64,000 nucleotides of DNA from Leifsonia soli (GCF_013408745.1 NZ_JACCBJ010000001.1:3038001-3102000), one strand, 5' to 3'; numbered from the stretch's first letter, positions 52,417 to 61,608 are shown. Program-made: numbers and translations. Notes: generated by a model not told the origin, from the letters alone.

Positions 52417-52962
52417 TCAGCGGAACAGGCGCTCGACCAGGTGTTCGGCGGTGGTGTCCTCGAGCGTCCAGGGCACGAAGATCACGCGGTAGATGATCGG
52501 CGCGACGACGACGTCGAGGATGTCGTCGTCGGTGACGGGGGAGTCCGGGTAGCGCTGGAGGATCAGCCCCGCCTCGGTGCGCCGGTTGCGCAGGCAGTTC
52601 GACTGCCGTTCGCCGGCCGCCGAGGCGCCGCCGCGAAGGAGCGCGGCATTGACCGGGTTGCGATAGTGCTCGACGAGCTCGGAGGCCCACGCGGTGAGGT
52701 CGCGCTGCAGGTCGCCGTTCTCGGGGAGCGGTCGCGCGGGATCGAGCTGGTAGGTGGCGATGTCGTTGATGAGAGTCGGGAGGTCGCCCCAGCGACGGTA
52801 GATGCTGGTCGGGTTGACGCCGGCGCGCTCGGCGATCATCGGAACGGTGACGCGGTCCTGGCCCTTCTCTTCGACGAGCTCTTCGACCGCGGTGCGCACG
52901 TTGTGGATGACCGCGGCGCTGCGTCCGCCCGTCCGCTTCGACGGAGTGGTCTTCGTGTCCAT
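52417..52962 (-). CDS. TetR family regulator with twin operators
   Basis: 181 residues. The helix-turn-helix is VTVPMIAERAGVNPTSIYRRWGDLPTLI; the rest is the TetR_C ligand domain. TAAGCT ends 6 nt before the ATG, so the message looks leaderless, and the -10 is inside operator 1. It is divergent from an MFS exporter. Two perfect identical dyads in the gap make it the clear local repressor of both genes. Confidence 0.93.
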   Translation of the reverse strand: MDTKTTPSKRTGGRSAAVIHNVRTAVEELVEEKGQDRVTVPMIAERAGVNPTSIYRRWGDLPTLINDIATYQLDPARPLPENGDLQRDLTAWASELVEHYRNPVNAALLRGGASAAGERQSNCLRNRRTEAGLILQRYPDSPVTDDDILDVVVAPIIYRVIFVPWTLEDTTAEHLVERLFR

Positions 52963-52968
52963 GGGAAT

Positions 52969-52974
52969 AGCTTA
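52969..52974 (-). promoter_or_regulatory. -10 box of leaderless tetR gene
   Basis: TAAGCT, 6 nt (ATTCCC), ATG on the minus strand. It overlaps operator 1. Confidence 0.5.
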
Positions 52975-52994
52975 AAGCAAATTCCGTTGCTTTA
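52973..52994. promoter_or_regulatory. TetR operator 1
   Basis: TAAAGCAA-N6-TTGCTTTA, perfect 8-bp dyad, covering the tetR promoter. Confidence 0.85.
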
Positions 52995-53018
52995 TCGCAC
53001 ATCCCTTTGTATAGTCGC

Positions 53019-53040
53019 TAAAGCAATCTGATTTGCTTTA
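53019..53040. promoter_or_regulatory. TetR operator 2
   Basis: A second perfect TAAAGCAA-N6-TTGCTTTA with a different spacer sequence. It is 46 bp from operator 1 and ends just before the ribosome site (AAGGAG) of the MFS gene. Confidence 0.85.
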
Positions 53041-53051
53041 AGGAGATCGAC

Positions 53052-54299
53052 ATGACGACAGCCGAAGAGACCATCGCCACCGGTGGGATGTGCGCGGTCC
53101 GGCCCGCTCGCAGTGCTCGATCCCGCAGGCTCCGCCCCGCGGCGGCGTTCGCCGGGACCGCGCTCGCCTTCGTCGCCGTCGCCCTGGCGGTCGGCGCCCC
53201 GAGCCCGCTGTTCGTGCTGTACGAGCAGCAGTGGGGCTTCCAGCCGTGGCTGCTCACCGTGGCGTTCGCCATCTACGCCCTGACGCTCCTCATCACGCTG
53301 CTCATCGCCGGGTCGCTCTCCGACCACATCGGCCGGCGGCCCGTGCTGATCGGGGCGCTCGCGCTGCAGATCGTGGCGATGCTGATCTTCCTGTTCGCAC
53401 CCGACATCGGCTGGATCATCGGCGCCCGCTCGGTGCAGGGTGTCGCAACGGGCGCCGCCATGAGCACCTTCACCGCGGCCCTGGTGGAGCTCGCGCCCGA
53501 GCGGCAGAAGAAGCTCGGCGCGACCATCGGCAGCACGGCTCCCGTCGGCGGCATCGCCATCGGCGCCTTCCTGACCGGGCTCGCCGTGCAGTTCGTCCCG
53601 CAGCCCACGATCGTCGTGTTCGTTGCGCTCGCCGTGCTCTTCGCGGCCGGGATCGTCGTCATCGTCGCGTCGCCGGAGACGGTCGAGCGCCGCCCCGGCG
53701 CCGTTCGCTCGCTCATCCCGCGCCTGCTCGTCCCCCGGGAGGCCCGCGGCGAGTTCGTGGCGGCCATCCCGCTCTTCCTGGCCACCTGGATGCTCGCCGG
53801 CCTCTTCATCGGCCTGTCCCCGTCCATCCTGCACGGCGTCTTCCACCTCGACAGCGGCCTGCTCAACGGCGCGATCGTCGCCGTGCCGCCGGCCGTCGGG
53901 GCGCTCGCCGGGCTGCTGCTGACCCGCGCCGCCGCGCGCCTGACCGTCGTGTGGGCGATGGCCGCGATCGTCGTCGGTGTCGCGGTCGCGGCGGTCGGCA
54001 TCGCCGCGGCGATCCTCCCGCTCCTGTTCGCGGGCGCCGTCGTGGCGGGCGGAGGCTTCGGAGCCGGCTTCTCGGCGATGCTCCGCATCCTCGCGCCGCT
54101 CGCCCCGAACGACCAGCGGGCCGAGCTGTTCGCCGGCGTCTTCCTGGTCAGCTACCTGGCCTACGGCCTCCCCGCCCTGGTCGCCGGCGAGCTGATCACG
54201 ACGATCGGCCTGCTGCCGACGGCCCTCGGCTACTCCGCGGCCATCGCGGCGGCGGCGGTCGCGGCGCTCGTGGTGCAGGCGGTCAGGACACGTCGATGA
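53052..54299 (+). CDS. MFS drug/metabolite exporter
   Basis: 415 residues with about twelve membrane helices. The A-motif is seen as GSLSDHIGRRPVLIGAL and motif C-like elements in SVQGVATGAAMSTFTAALVEL, placing it with DHA1-type efflux proteins. AAGGAG precedes the ATG. It is controlled by the divergent TetR. The stop overlaps the convergent oxidoreductase by 17 bp. Confidence 0.9.
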   Translation: MTTAEETIATGGMCAVRPARSARSRRLRPAAAFAGTALAFVAVALAVGAPSPLFVLYEQQWGFQPWLLTVAFAIYALTLLITLLIAGSLSDHIGRRPVLIGALALQIVAMLIFLFAPDIGWIIGARSVQGVATGAAMSTFTAALVELAPERQKKLGATIGSTAPVGGIAIGAFLTGLAVQFVPQPTIVVFVALAVLFAAGIVVIVASPETVERRPGAVRSLIPRLLVPREARGEFVAAIPLFLATWMLAGLFIGLSPSILHGVFHLDSGLLNGAIVAVPPAVGALAGLLLTRAAARLTVVWAMAAIVVGVAVAAVGIAAAILPLLFAGAVVAGGGFGAGFSAMLRILAPLAPNDQRAELFAGVFLVSYLAYGLPALVAGELITTIGLLPTALGYSAAIAAAAVAALVVQAVRTRR

Positions 54300-55302
54300 G
54301 CACCTTGCCCACGATGCCGTCCTCGACGGCGTCGTGGGCCGCTGCCGTCTGATCGAGCGGGAACCGCGTGATCGGGAGGCCGTGCTCCTCGCCCACGCGC
54401 AGGGCGCCGTCGGCGGCAGCGGCGGCGACCGCGCGTACGGCGGCCTCCTTGTTCTCCGGGTCGACCGTGTACGTGAGCACGAACTGCCAGCGGAGGTTCT
54501 TCGACATGCTGGGCCGGACCGGGATCGTCACCTCGCCGGCGCCGGGTGCGTCGGCGTAGCTGGCGATCGTGGCGTTGCGGCCGGCGACCTTGACGTCGAG
54601 CGCCGCGTTGGCGATCACGTTCACCTCCACCACGATGTCGACGCCGCGAGGCGCGAGGGCGCCGATCGCCTCCGCGGTGTCCGGGTCGGTGTAGTTGACG
54701 ACGTGGTGGGCTCCGGCCGCCCGGGCCAGCTCGGCCTTCTCATGGCTGCTGACCGTGGCGATGACCGTGGCCCCCGCCCAGACGGCGAGCTGGATGGCGG
54801 CGTGGCCGACGGCCCCGGCCCCGCCGGCGACGAGCACGGTGCGTCCCTCCAGCGAGCCGGGGGAGAGCTGCGCGGGCGCGTGCTCGTACGCGGTCAGCGC
54901 GCGGTGGGCGGTGAGCGCCGGGATGCCGAACGAGGCCCCCTCGTCGAAGCTCACGTCGTCGGGCAGGGCGACGACCAGGTTCTCGGGAAGGACGACCAGC
55001 TCCTGCGCGGTGCCGTCGGGGCGCTGGTAGGCGGCATCCCACACCCACACGCGATCGCCCGCGCGGGACGCGGTGACGCCGTCGCCGACCTCGTCGACGA
55101 CGCCGGCGCCGTCCTGGTTCGGAACCTGCGGCCGGGGGAGCTCCGCCGGACCGCCACCGCGCCGGGCCTTCCAGTCCGTGGGGTTCACACCGGACACGTG
55201 GATGCGCACACGCACCTCGCCGCGCCCGGGGTGCGGCTCCGGGCGCTCGCCGATGGTCAGGACGTCGGAGTCGCCTGTCGCGGAGTAGCTCACTGCCTTC
55301 AT
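54283..55302 (-). CDS. NADPH:quinone oxidoreductase-like protein
   Basis: 339 residues from ATG 55302. Zinc-free MDR: MKAVSYSATGDSDVLTIGERPEP at the N-terminus, then GVNPTDWKARRG and the nucleotide site VLVAGGAGAVGHAAIQLAVWAG. It is of the quinone-reductase (QOR) type, which protects against quinones and aldehydes. It lies convergent with the exporter, perhaps a second layer of the same defence. Confidence 0.9.
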   Translation of the reverse strand: MKAVSYSATGDSDVLTIGERPEPHPGRGEVRVRIHVSGVNPTDWKARRGGGPAELPRPQVPNQDGAGVVDEVGDGVTASRAGDRVWVWDAAYQRPDGTAQELVVLPENLVVALPDDVSFDEGASFGIPALTAHRALTAYEHAPAQLSPGSLEGRTVLVAGGAGAVGHAAIQLAVWAGATVIATVSSHEKAELARAAGAHHVVNYTDPDTAEAIGALAPRGVDIVVEVNVIANAALDVKVAGRNATIASYADAPGAGEVTIPVRPSMSKNLRWQFVLTYTVDPENKEAAVRAVAAAAADGALRVGEEHGLPITRFPLDQTAAAHDAVEDGIVGKVLIDVS

Positions 55303-55355
55303 GTGACAAGCCAACCACGGCGTCCGGCGGCGCGGGAGTTCGTGCGCTGAGCGTG

Positions 55356-56543
55356 TCAGCCCGCCGAGCACGCGCCGGAGCTGATCGGGGCGGAGCCCAC
55401 CGACGACAGCACCGGCCGCAGCTCGGCGAGAGTGAGCGCGTATCCGGTGTCAGGGTTCGTGGCACTACGGGCGAACACGACCCCGGCCACCCGACCCTGG
55501 GCGTCGAGCAGCGGGCCACCCGAGTTGCCGGGGCGGACGACGCCGCGCAGCGAGTAGATGTCGCGGTCGACCGAACCGCTCTGGTAGATGTCGGTGCCGC
55601 GCGCCATGACCCGGTCGCGCACCCGCTGCGGTGAGACGGTGAAGGGTCCGTTGCCCGGGTACCCGGCCGCGTAGGCGGCGGCGTCGGCGGTCAGGTCCGG
55701 ACCGATGTCGAGCGCCGGAGCGGTCAGGTCGGTCACGTCGAGCACGGCGAGGTCGCGCGACGGGTCGAACGCGACGAGGGTCGCACGCTCCACATCCTGG
55801 CTCCCGGACATCCGGACCACGACGGAGGACGAACCGGCGACCACGTGCGCATTGGTCACGACCCGGCCGCGCTGCACGACCCAGCCGCTGCCCTCGGAGT
55901 CGACCCCGCACGCCGGCTTGGAGGCGAGCACCGTGACGACCGACTGCTCGGACGCCGAGACGGCGGCCGGGACGGAGCCGTCCGGTGCCGGCACCGCCTT
56001 GATGGTCTCGGCACCCGCGAACACCTGGGGGAGCCCCGCTCCAGCGAGGGCGTCGTCCACCGCGCCGAGGACGGTCGACGACGGCAACGGCGCGATGCTG
56101 TTGAGCGTGGCGACCACCCGCGACGAGTTGGCCGCCTGCACGACCGTCGCCAGGCTGGTTGCCATCGCGAAGCCGGCCAGCAGCCAGACGACGACCGCCC
56201 AGGTGGCGAGCCCGAGCACGGCGCCGACGAGGGAGTCGAGCCAGCGGATGGGGCCGTGCCGCAGGAGTCTGCCGATGATGCTCGCCAGGGCGCCCGCGAT
56301 GGCGTAGACCACGCCGGCGCAGACGATGATGACGACGGCCGCGACGACGGACCGCTGCGTCACGCCCCCGAATCCAGAGGCCGCGAACCAGCCGACGACG
56401 ATGGGGGCGATGGTCAGCCCCAGCCAGAGACCGAGACCCAGGCCGACGAGCGTGCCGGCCGAACGGATGGCGCCCTTGCTCCATCCCGCCGCGATCGCGA
56501 GGATGCCGAGCACCACGAGCACGACGTCGACGACGATCTCCAC
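55356..56543 (-). CDS. marP: MarP-like membrane serine protease
   Basis: 395 residues from GTG 56543. The CvpA-type N-terminus has four membrane helices (about residues 1-160). The trypsin-like domain follows, with His in TNAHVVAG, Asp in RDLAVLDV and Ser in RPGNSGGPLL. This is MarP, which keeps pH and oxidative-stress tolerance in mycobacteria by cleaving peptidoglycan hydrolases. A cysteine near the start of the protease domain may form a redox-active disulfide. Confidence 0.9.
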   Translation of the reverse strand: MEIVVDVVLVVLGILAIAAGWSKGAIRSAGTLVGLGLGLWLGLTIAPIVVGWFAASGFGGVTQRSVVAAVVIIVCAGVVYAIAGALASIIGRLLRHGPIRWLDSLVGAVLGLATWAVVVWLLAGFAMATSLATVVQAANSSRVVATLNSIAPLPSSTVLGAVDDALAGAGLPQVFAGAETIKAVPAPDGSVPAAVSASEQSVVTVLASKPACGVDSEGSGWVVQRGRVVTNAHVVAGSSSVVVRMSGSQDVERATLVAFDPSRDLAVLDVTDLTAPALDIGPDLTADAAAYAAGYPGNGPFTVSPQRVRDRVMARGTDIYQSGSVDRDIYSLRGVVRPGNSGGPLLDAQGRVAGVVFARSATNPDTGYALTLAELRPVLSSVGSAPISSGACSAG

Positions 56544-56695
56544 GAGGCTTACCCTGCCCCACGAGACTGGATGCCCGCTCAACCGCGGCCCTGCGGGAGC
56601 TGGCGATCAGCTGTCTGCCCCGGCGGCCTGTCGGCCCGGGCGACGCAGGTCTACCGTTCGAGGCTCCACCGCATCCCGAGACGAAGGAGCACGTC

Positions 56696-56851
56696 ATGTC
56701 CGGTTCCCGACCAGACGAACCGCTCGCGAACGGCGACGACGAGCGCGAAGACCTCGACGCGGGTGAGCGTCAGTACACGAGCGCCGACCTGACGGCGCAC
56801 GACCCGCAGCACGGACAGCTCGAGGAGGCCGGAGAGGGCGAGGAGCCCTAG
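56696..56851 (+). CDS. Small acidic protein
   Basis: 51 residues (MSGSRPDEPLANGDDERED at the start), preceded by GAAGGAG. About a third of residues are Asp or Glu. No domain is recognised. An excellent ribosome site makes a real gene likely. It has a similar acidic neighbour on the other strand. Confidence 0.6.
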   Translation: MSGSRPDEPLANGDDEREDLDAGERQYTSADLTAHDPQHGQLEEAGEGEEP

Positions 56852-56873
56852 CCGTTCGGAGTGGGCGGCCCGC

Positions 56874-57017
56874 TCAGAGGCGGCCGTCCTCCTCGTCGCC
56901 GTCGTCGACGGCGTCCGGCTCCGGCTGGGGAGCCGGCACGATGTCCGGATCCATCTGCTCCTCCGGCACGACGTCCGGGAAGTCTTCGGTCTGCTGGTCG
57001 GTCGGCTGTCTACCCAT
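56874..57017 (-). CDS. Small acidic protein
   Basis: 47 residues (MGRQPTDQQTEDFPDVVPEE at the start). Acidic and Pro-rich, disordered. No ribosome site, but TAGCGT is 6 nt before the ATG, the leaderless pattern. Function unknown. Confidence 0.5.
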   Translation of the reverse strand: MGRQPTDQQTEDFPDVVPEEQMDPDIVPAPQPEPDAVDDGDEEDGRL

Positions 57018-57023
57018 GCGCGA

Positions 57024-57029
57024 ACGCTA
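57024..57029 (-). promoter_or_regulatory. -10 box of leaderless small acidic protein gene
   Basis: TAGCGT, 6 nt (TCGCGC), ATG. Confidence 0.4.
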
Positions 57030-57064
57030 CGCCCGGAGTTCCCGGCCCGAAAGCCCCGTCCGCG

Positions 57065-57772
57065 TCAGCGATCGTCGTGAGAACTCTCGAAGCGCGTGTC
57101 GGCGTCCGGTGCGGACGGGCGGCGCCGCCGGGCGGTCAGCAGTACGATCACGACGCCGATGACCGCCAGCACCACGATGACGACGGCGATGCCGATCACG
57201 AGTCCGAGGTCGGTGCCGGAGGCCTGCGTCGTCGGCTGCGGCGTCGACGCTGCGGCGGTCGCGCTGGGGCCGCTGCCCACCTGCGCGGACGGCGACGCCG
57301 GCTCCGTGGTCGCGGGTGCGCTCGCCCCCGCGGCTCCGCAGGCGGAGGCCTCCGAGCCCGCGGACGCCGGGGTTCCGGCCGGCGGCTGATACGTGAACGC
57401 GTAGGACGACGAGACGGTGTGCCCGTCGGCCGACACGATCTGATAGGTGACGGTGTAGCGGCCGGCGCCGCCCAGGGCGACCGGTGCGCTCAGCGCGGTG
57501 TCGGCGACGGTGGCGCATCCCGTCTCGAAGTGGCGGGTGCCTGCATCGGGACCCGTGACGGTGAGCAGATTGGTCGATCCCGTGCCGGAGAGGTCCAGCA
57601 CTCGATCGTTGAAGGTCACGGTCACCGTCGTGAGCGCTGAGGTCACGGTGGCGTCGGCGGCCGGGTCGCTGCCGACGACGTAGTCGTGAGCCGATGCGGC
57701 AGCCACCGGAGCGAGTGCGAGGGCAGCGGCCGCGGCGATGCCTGCGGCCGCGGCGAGCAGCCGGGTCGTCAT
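57065..57772 (-). CDS. CopC-domain copper resistance protein
   Basis: 235 residues. The signal peptide ends in ASAHD, giving the N-terminal His-Asp of the CopC copper site. CopC domain: VVGSDPAADATVTSALTTVTVTFND and GRYTVTYQIVSADGHTVSSSYAFTYQ. A Ser/Pro/Thr-rich linker and one C-terminal membrane helix (GLVIGIAVVIVVLAVIGVVIVLL) anchor it outside. It may bind copper for delivery or detoxification. Confidence 0.9.
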   Translation of the reverse strand: MTTRLLAAAAGIAAAAALALAPVAAASAHDYVVGSDPAADATVTSALTTVTVTFNDRVLDLSGTGSTNLLTVTGPDAGTRHFETGCATVADTALSAPVALGGAGRYTVTYQIVSADGHTVSSSYAFTYQPPAGTPASAGSEASACGAAGASAPATTEPASPSAQVGSGPSATAAASTPQPTTQASGTDLGLVIGIAVVIVVLAVIGVVIVLLTARRRRPSAPDADTRFESSHDDR

Positions 57773-57874
57773 GCTCAGAACCCTACGCCGTGCTGATCCG
57801 GGCCTCCCGTGCTCGGAGGGCGGACGGACCACAACGGGGGTCGCCGGACAGCGGGAACGCCGGGCGTGTCGCGT

Positions 57875-57880
57875 TATTCT
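57875..57880 (+). promoter_or_regulatory. -10 box of leaderless narL-type gene
   Basis: TATTCT, 6 nt (GACGGG), ATG 57887. Confidence 0.6.
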
Positions 57881-57886
57881 GACGGG

Positions 57887-58561
57887 ATGGACGAGTCTGC
57901 GCGGGCGGTGGGGAGCACCTGGCTCCGTCGCGCACTCGTCGTCGAAGATCACGCCCTGATGCGCTCCCTCGTCTCCGATGCCTTCCGTGCCCGCGGATTC
58001 GAGGTCGCGTCCGCCGAATCCGCCGTCGAGGCCCTCGCTCTGGCCGACTCCTTCGACCCGGACCTGCTGGTGACCGACATCGACCTCCGGCAGCGACCGA
58101 ACGGGGTCGAGCTGGCGACCATCCTGCGTGCGCGCGCCCCGCACGTCGCCGTCCTGTTCCTGAGCAACCTGTCCCGCGACGCCGCCTCCTCGCACGCGCA
58201 CAGCACCGTGGCAGGGGCGTCCTTCGTCAACAAAGCCGCCGTCGAGTCGGTCGACGAGCTCGTGGATGCGGCGGAGGCCGTGCTGGCCGACCGGCCCGTC
58301 TCCCGCGACCTCACCGCTTCGGACGCCCAGGCGCGCCTGCTGCGCCTGACCGCGGCGCAGCTGGAGACCACCCGGCTGCTGGCCGCCGGCCTGTCGAACG
58401 CTGAGATCGCCCGGCGGAGAGGCGTCTCCGTGCGCGCCGTCGAGAAGAGCGTCGAGCGGGTGTTCGCCGCGCTGGGGCTCGGCGGCGAGCGCTCGACACC
58501 CCGCGTCGCGGCCGCAACGCTGTACACGACGACGTTCGGCGATCCCTCCTCGGGGCTCTGA
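57887..58561 (+). CDS. NarL/LuxR-type response regulator
   Basis: 224 residues. Receiver domain with Asp in LLVTDIDLRQRPNG and acidic start VVEDHAL. The C-terminal LuxR helix-turn-helix is LTAAQLETTRLLAAGLSNAEIARRRGVSVRAVEKSVERVFAALG. The sensor kinase gene follows at 3 bp. Leaderless start supported by the -10 spacing. Confidence 0.9.
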   Translation: MDESARAVGSTWLRRALVVEDHALMRSLVSDAFRARGFEVASAESAVEALALADSFDPDLLVTDIDLRQRPNGVELATILRARAPHVAVLFLSNLSRDAASSHAHSTVAGASFVNKAAVESVDELVDAAEAVLADRPVSRDLTASDAQARLLRLTAAQLETTRLLAAGLSNAEIARRRGVSVRAVEKSVERVFAALGLGGERSTPRVAAATLYTTTFGDPSSGL

Positions 58562-58564
58562 GCC

Positions 58565-60241
58565 GTGCTGCAGACGAACGTCCGCCGCTCCGTCGCCCGC
58601 GTCTACGGGCCGTCGGCGATCACCGTGTGGTCGTGGCTCATCACACTTCCCTTCGCGGTGACCGTGATGTCGGGGCTGCAGTACGTCGAGGGCGGGCCTC
58701 TGCAGGTGCTCGCGGTCTCCGCTCTGGCCCACGGCATCCTCGGCGGCGTCCTGCTGGCCGGCGCCGCTCTGCTGCGCCCGGTGCGCGGGCGAGCCCGGCC
58801 CGTCGTGGTGTTCCTGATCTTCGCCGTGGCGGGCGGACTGCGGCCCATCCTCTTCCTGGAGGCGGGCGGCCTCCTCTCCATCCCGGTCGTCCCGGGCGAC
58901 CTGGTCGGGCGGATCGCCATCAACGTCGTCGCGCTCGTCGCGGCGTTCTCCCTGATCGCCGTCGGTGTCGACCTCGTCCGGGAGCACCGCGGCGTGTTCC
59001 GGCGGCTCCGGTCGGCGCAGCGGGCGTCGCAGCGCGACGTCGAGAGCGCAGCGGAGCGGCTCCGGGAGCTGCGCGCGGGCACGGTGGACGATGTCGTCGC
59101 GGCCCTCGAGGAGGCCGCCGCATCGGCCGCAGCCCGGCCGATGGAGCCGAGCGCGGCCGCCCGGATGCTGCGCAGGCTCGCCGAGGACGTCGTGCGGCCG
59201 GCGAGCCACCGCGTCTATGCCACTCCGGCACCGGACGAGGCCGCAGAGGTCTCGGCCGCAGGGGCGCGGGAATGGTCGGCCGCCGTGCTCGGCGGGATGC
59301 GCGCTGCTCCGCCGCTCATGACCGCCGCCCTCTTCTCGGTGCTGGTGGTGCCGTTCGGGATGCTCCTGTTCGGACCGGTCAGCGCGCTCGCGATCGCCGT
59401 GGGCTTCGTGGTGCTGCTCGTGGCCAATGCCGTCGTCGCCCGCCTCCGCCTGCCGCACCATCCCATCCCGAGACTGCTTCTCCTCGGCGGCGCGTACACC
59501 GCGGTCGGGGTGCTGCTGACGCTCAGCGGCGAGACGACCCTTCTCGTGCTGGGGGTGCGGCCCGACGCCGTCTGGTTCGAAGTGCTGACCTACCCCCTGA
59601 TCGCCCTGTCGGTGGCGTTCGTCGTCTCCCTCGCCGTCCGGACGCGACTCGATCAGGCGGAGCTCGAGACGGCACTGCAGTCGAACGTCGCGGCGGCCGC
59701 CCGCATCCGCGCGGAGTACGAGCGCGAGCGCGCGTCCCTCGCCCGCCTGCTGCATGCCGGCGTGCAGTCGGAGCTGATCGCCGGGGCGCTGTCGCTGACG
59801 GCCTCCGCGGGCCCGGGCGATGCCGGTGCACGCATGGCGGAGATCGTCGGTCGCGCGCGCGACGCCCTCCGGGGCCCGCATTCGGAGCCGGGCGCCGCCG
59901 AGCAGGTGCGGACCCTGCTCGACAGCTGGTCCTCCGCCATCGACCTGACCGCGAGGATCGGCGACGGCGCCTGGGAGCGGCTGGGGGACGCGTCGCGGTC
60001 CGCCGCGGTCGTCGACGCGATCTCGGAGGGGCTGGCGAACGCCGTGCGGCACGGCGACGGCTCGCCTGTCGCTCTGGAGCTGCGCCCGGCCGACCCCGGA
60101 GGCGTCGAGGTCGTCGTGCGCTCGGGCGGAGTGCTCGCCGCGTCGGAGGCCGGCATCGGCCTGAAGCAGCTCTCGGAGCGCGGGACGGTCGCGCTGCGCG
60201 AGCGGTCCGGGCGTGTCGAACTCGCTGTCGCCATCCCCTGA
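58565..60241 (+). CDS. Membrane histidine kinase with multiple helices
   Basis: 558 residues from GTG 58565. Two blocks of four membrane helices each (about residues 15-140 and 245-355) surround a cytosolic stretch. The dimerisation helix has His in LARLLHAGVQSELIAG. The ATPase part has ISEGLANAVRHGDGSPV and a G2-like GIGLKQLSERG. It pairs with the NarL-type regulator. The first 140 residues may be the sensor. No extracellular domain of size is seen. Confidence 0.85.
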   Translation: MLQTNVRRSVARVYGPSAITVWSWLITLPFAVTVMSGLQYVEGGPLQVLAVSALAHGILGGVLLAGAALLRPVRGRARPVVVFLIFAVAGGLRPILFLEAGGLLSIPVVPGDLVGRIAINVVALVAAFSLIAVGVDLVREHRGVFRRLRSAQRASQRDVESAAERLRELRAGTVDDVVAALEEAAASAAARPMEPSAAARMLRRLAEDVVRPASHRVYATPAPDEAAEVSAAGAREWSAAVLGGMRAAPPLMTAALFSVLVVPFGMLLFGPVSALAIAVGFVVLLVANAVVARLRLPHHPIPRLLLLGGAYTAVGVLLTLSGETTLLVLGVRPDAVWFEVLTYPLIALSVAFVVSLAVRTRLDQAELETALQSNVAAAARIRAEYERERASLARLLHAGVQSELIAGALSLTASAGPGDAGARMAEIVGRARDALRGPHSEPGAAEQVRTLLDSWSSAIDLTARIGDGAWERLGDASRSAAVVDAISEGLANAVRHGDGSPVALELRPADPGGVEVVVRSGGVLAASEAGIGLKQLSERGTVALRERSGRVELAVAIP

Positions 60242-60517
60242 CCGGATGCTGAACGGCCGGTCGTGCCAGCCGTATCCCGTGGCTGCGCGATCCCTTGCGG
60301 CGCCTAGGTTCTCAGAGGACGGACGACGTCGCCGACCCCGGTCCCGGATGGGGGCCCCTGCGTGACCCGAACGCGCGGGAACGGCCCCCGGCCGGGATCT
60401 ATTCGTCTGCATTGATGGAACATCCAGCCGGAATCGGGTAGAAAGGATCGGTACGCTTTCGCGCCCCACCCCCCTGGCGCGAACATCCGTCCGTCTCGCC
60501 AAGGAAGTACCAGCAGC
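60242..60517. other. Long leader region before the M15-like gene
   Basis: A 276-bp gap. GGGGGCC (60350-60356) pairs with GGCCCCC (60383-60389), leaving a 26-nt loop. AAGGAAG (60501-60507) is a ribosome site candidate 10 nt ahead of TTG 60518. No known riboswitch consensus was recognised. Confidence 0.35.
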
Positions 60518-61576
60518 TTGCCCCATCCCACTCCCTCAGTGCGGCCTCGCCGCAGTCTCAGGGCACCCGTCGTGGTGGATGTGGAGCAGCAGCCCGAATT
60601 GTCGGACGACCCGGTCAGCGCGTTCACGACCGCCGAGGAACTGACGGCGACGCAGACCTTCCCCAGCCGCCGCGCACGCCTCGAGGCCGAGCGCAGCAAG
60701 CCGGCGAAGCGCGAGCGCGTCATCGTGCGGCCGACCCGCGACGGACGTGACGCCACGACCGTAGCCCGCACAGAGCGTGCGGCCCGGCCTCCGCGCCGCG
60801 CCCGTGCCGCGCGACCCGCGCGTGCGGCCCGCAACGAAGGCCGCCGCTGGGGCGTCCACGCCGTCGTCATGCTGGCGCTGGCCGCCTTCTTCGGCACCGC
60901 GGCGCTCCCGGCCTACGCGACGACGGGCGAGGGCTCGACGGTCGGCGCAGCGCGCACCGCACTGGCGGTGCAGACGCTGACCGGCGGCGGTGTGACCCAG
61001 GTGGTCGCCCGCGACGGCCTCGACATCCAGGAGAGCCCGCAGGCGCTCGACTCCACCACCAACTCGACGGTGTCTCCGACGGTCCAGGCGCTCGCCGTGC
61101 AGCTCATGGGTGCTGTCGCAGCCGGCCGGCTGGTCGGCTCGACGCCCAACCACATCCCCGAGATCGCCGACCTCGCCGAGGGCCGGGCGGTCCCCGGCTG
61201 CGGCGTCGACTACCGCGTGCTGCAGGCGATCTCGATCGCGCTGGACAACTTCAACCAGGTGGGCGTCAGCGACATCAACCGTCGCTGCACCGGCCAGATC
61301 GAGGGAGCGGGCACCGAGTCGGCCCACTACGCCGACGGCGGCGGTCACGCCCTCGACTTCTACCTGCTCAACGGCTCCCCGCTCACCGGCGGCGACGCGA
61401 AGTCGGTCCAGCTGATCAAGATCCTCGACCCTCTCGTGCCGGACGGCACGGGCCTCGGTCAGATCGGCTGCCGCTCCTCGATGGACCTCACGAACTTCAA
61501 GCCGTTCGACGACACGTGCAACCACCTGCACATCGACTTCCTCAAGTCGGCCGGCTCCGCGCTCCGCTACGGCTGA
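60518..61576 (+). CDS. Secreted M15-peptidase-like cell-wall protein
   Basis: 352 residues from TTG 60518. An Arg-rich cytoplasmic N-terminus of about 100 residues precedes one membrane/signal helix (VHAVVMLALAAFFGTAALPAYA). The C-terminal domain has AHYADGGGHALDF and HLHIDF, which recall the SxHxxGxAxD and HxH zinc motifs of M15 DD-peptidases. Three to four cysteines suggest disulfides. It may bind or cut peptidoglycan. An alternative start at GTG 60539 exists. Confidence 0.7.
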   Translation: MPHPTPSVRPRRSLRAPVVVDVEQQPELSDDPVSAFTTAEELTATQTFPSRRARLEAERSKPAKRERVIVRPTRDGRDATTVARTERAARPPRRARAARPARAARNEGRRWGVHAVVMLALAAFFGTAALPAYATTGEGSTVGAARTALAVQTLTGGGVTQVVARDGLDIQESPQALDSTTNSTVSPTVQALAVQLMGAVAAGRLVGSTPNHIPEIADLAEGRAVPGCGVDYRVLQAISIALDNFNQVGVSDINRRCTGQIEGAGTESAHYADGGGHALDFYLLNGSPLTGGDAKSVQLIKILDPLVPDGTGLGQIGCRSSMDLTNFKPFDDTCNHLHIDFLKSAGSALRYG

Positions 61577-61608
61577 TCCCGGTCCCGACGGACCGACCCC
61601 CTCCGCGT

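Noticed and set aside
60242..60517. Possible c-di-AMP (ydaO) riboswitch before the M15-like gene
   Set aside because: The gap has stems and lies before a cell-wall gene, but I could not match the conserved ydaO segments.
57065..60526. A 1153-codon open frame on the minus strand
   Set aside because: Only its last 235 codons are CopC-like. The rest is antisense to a clear two-component system and is a by-product of very high GC in third codon positions.
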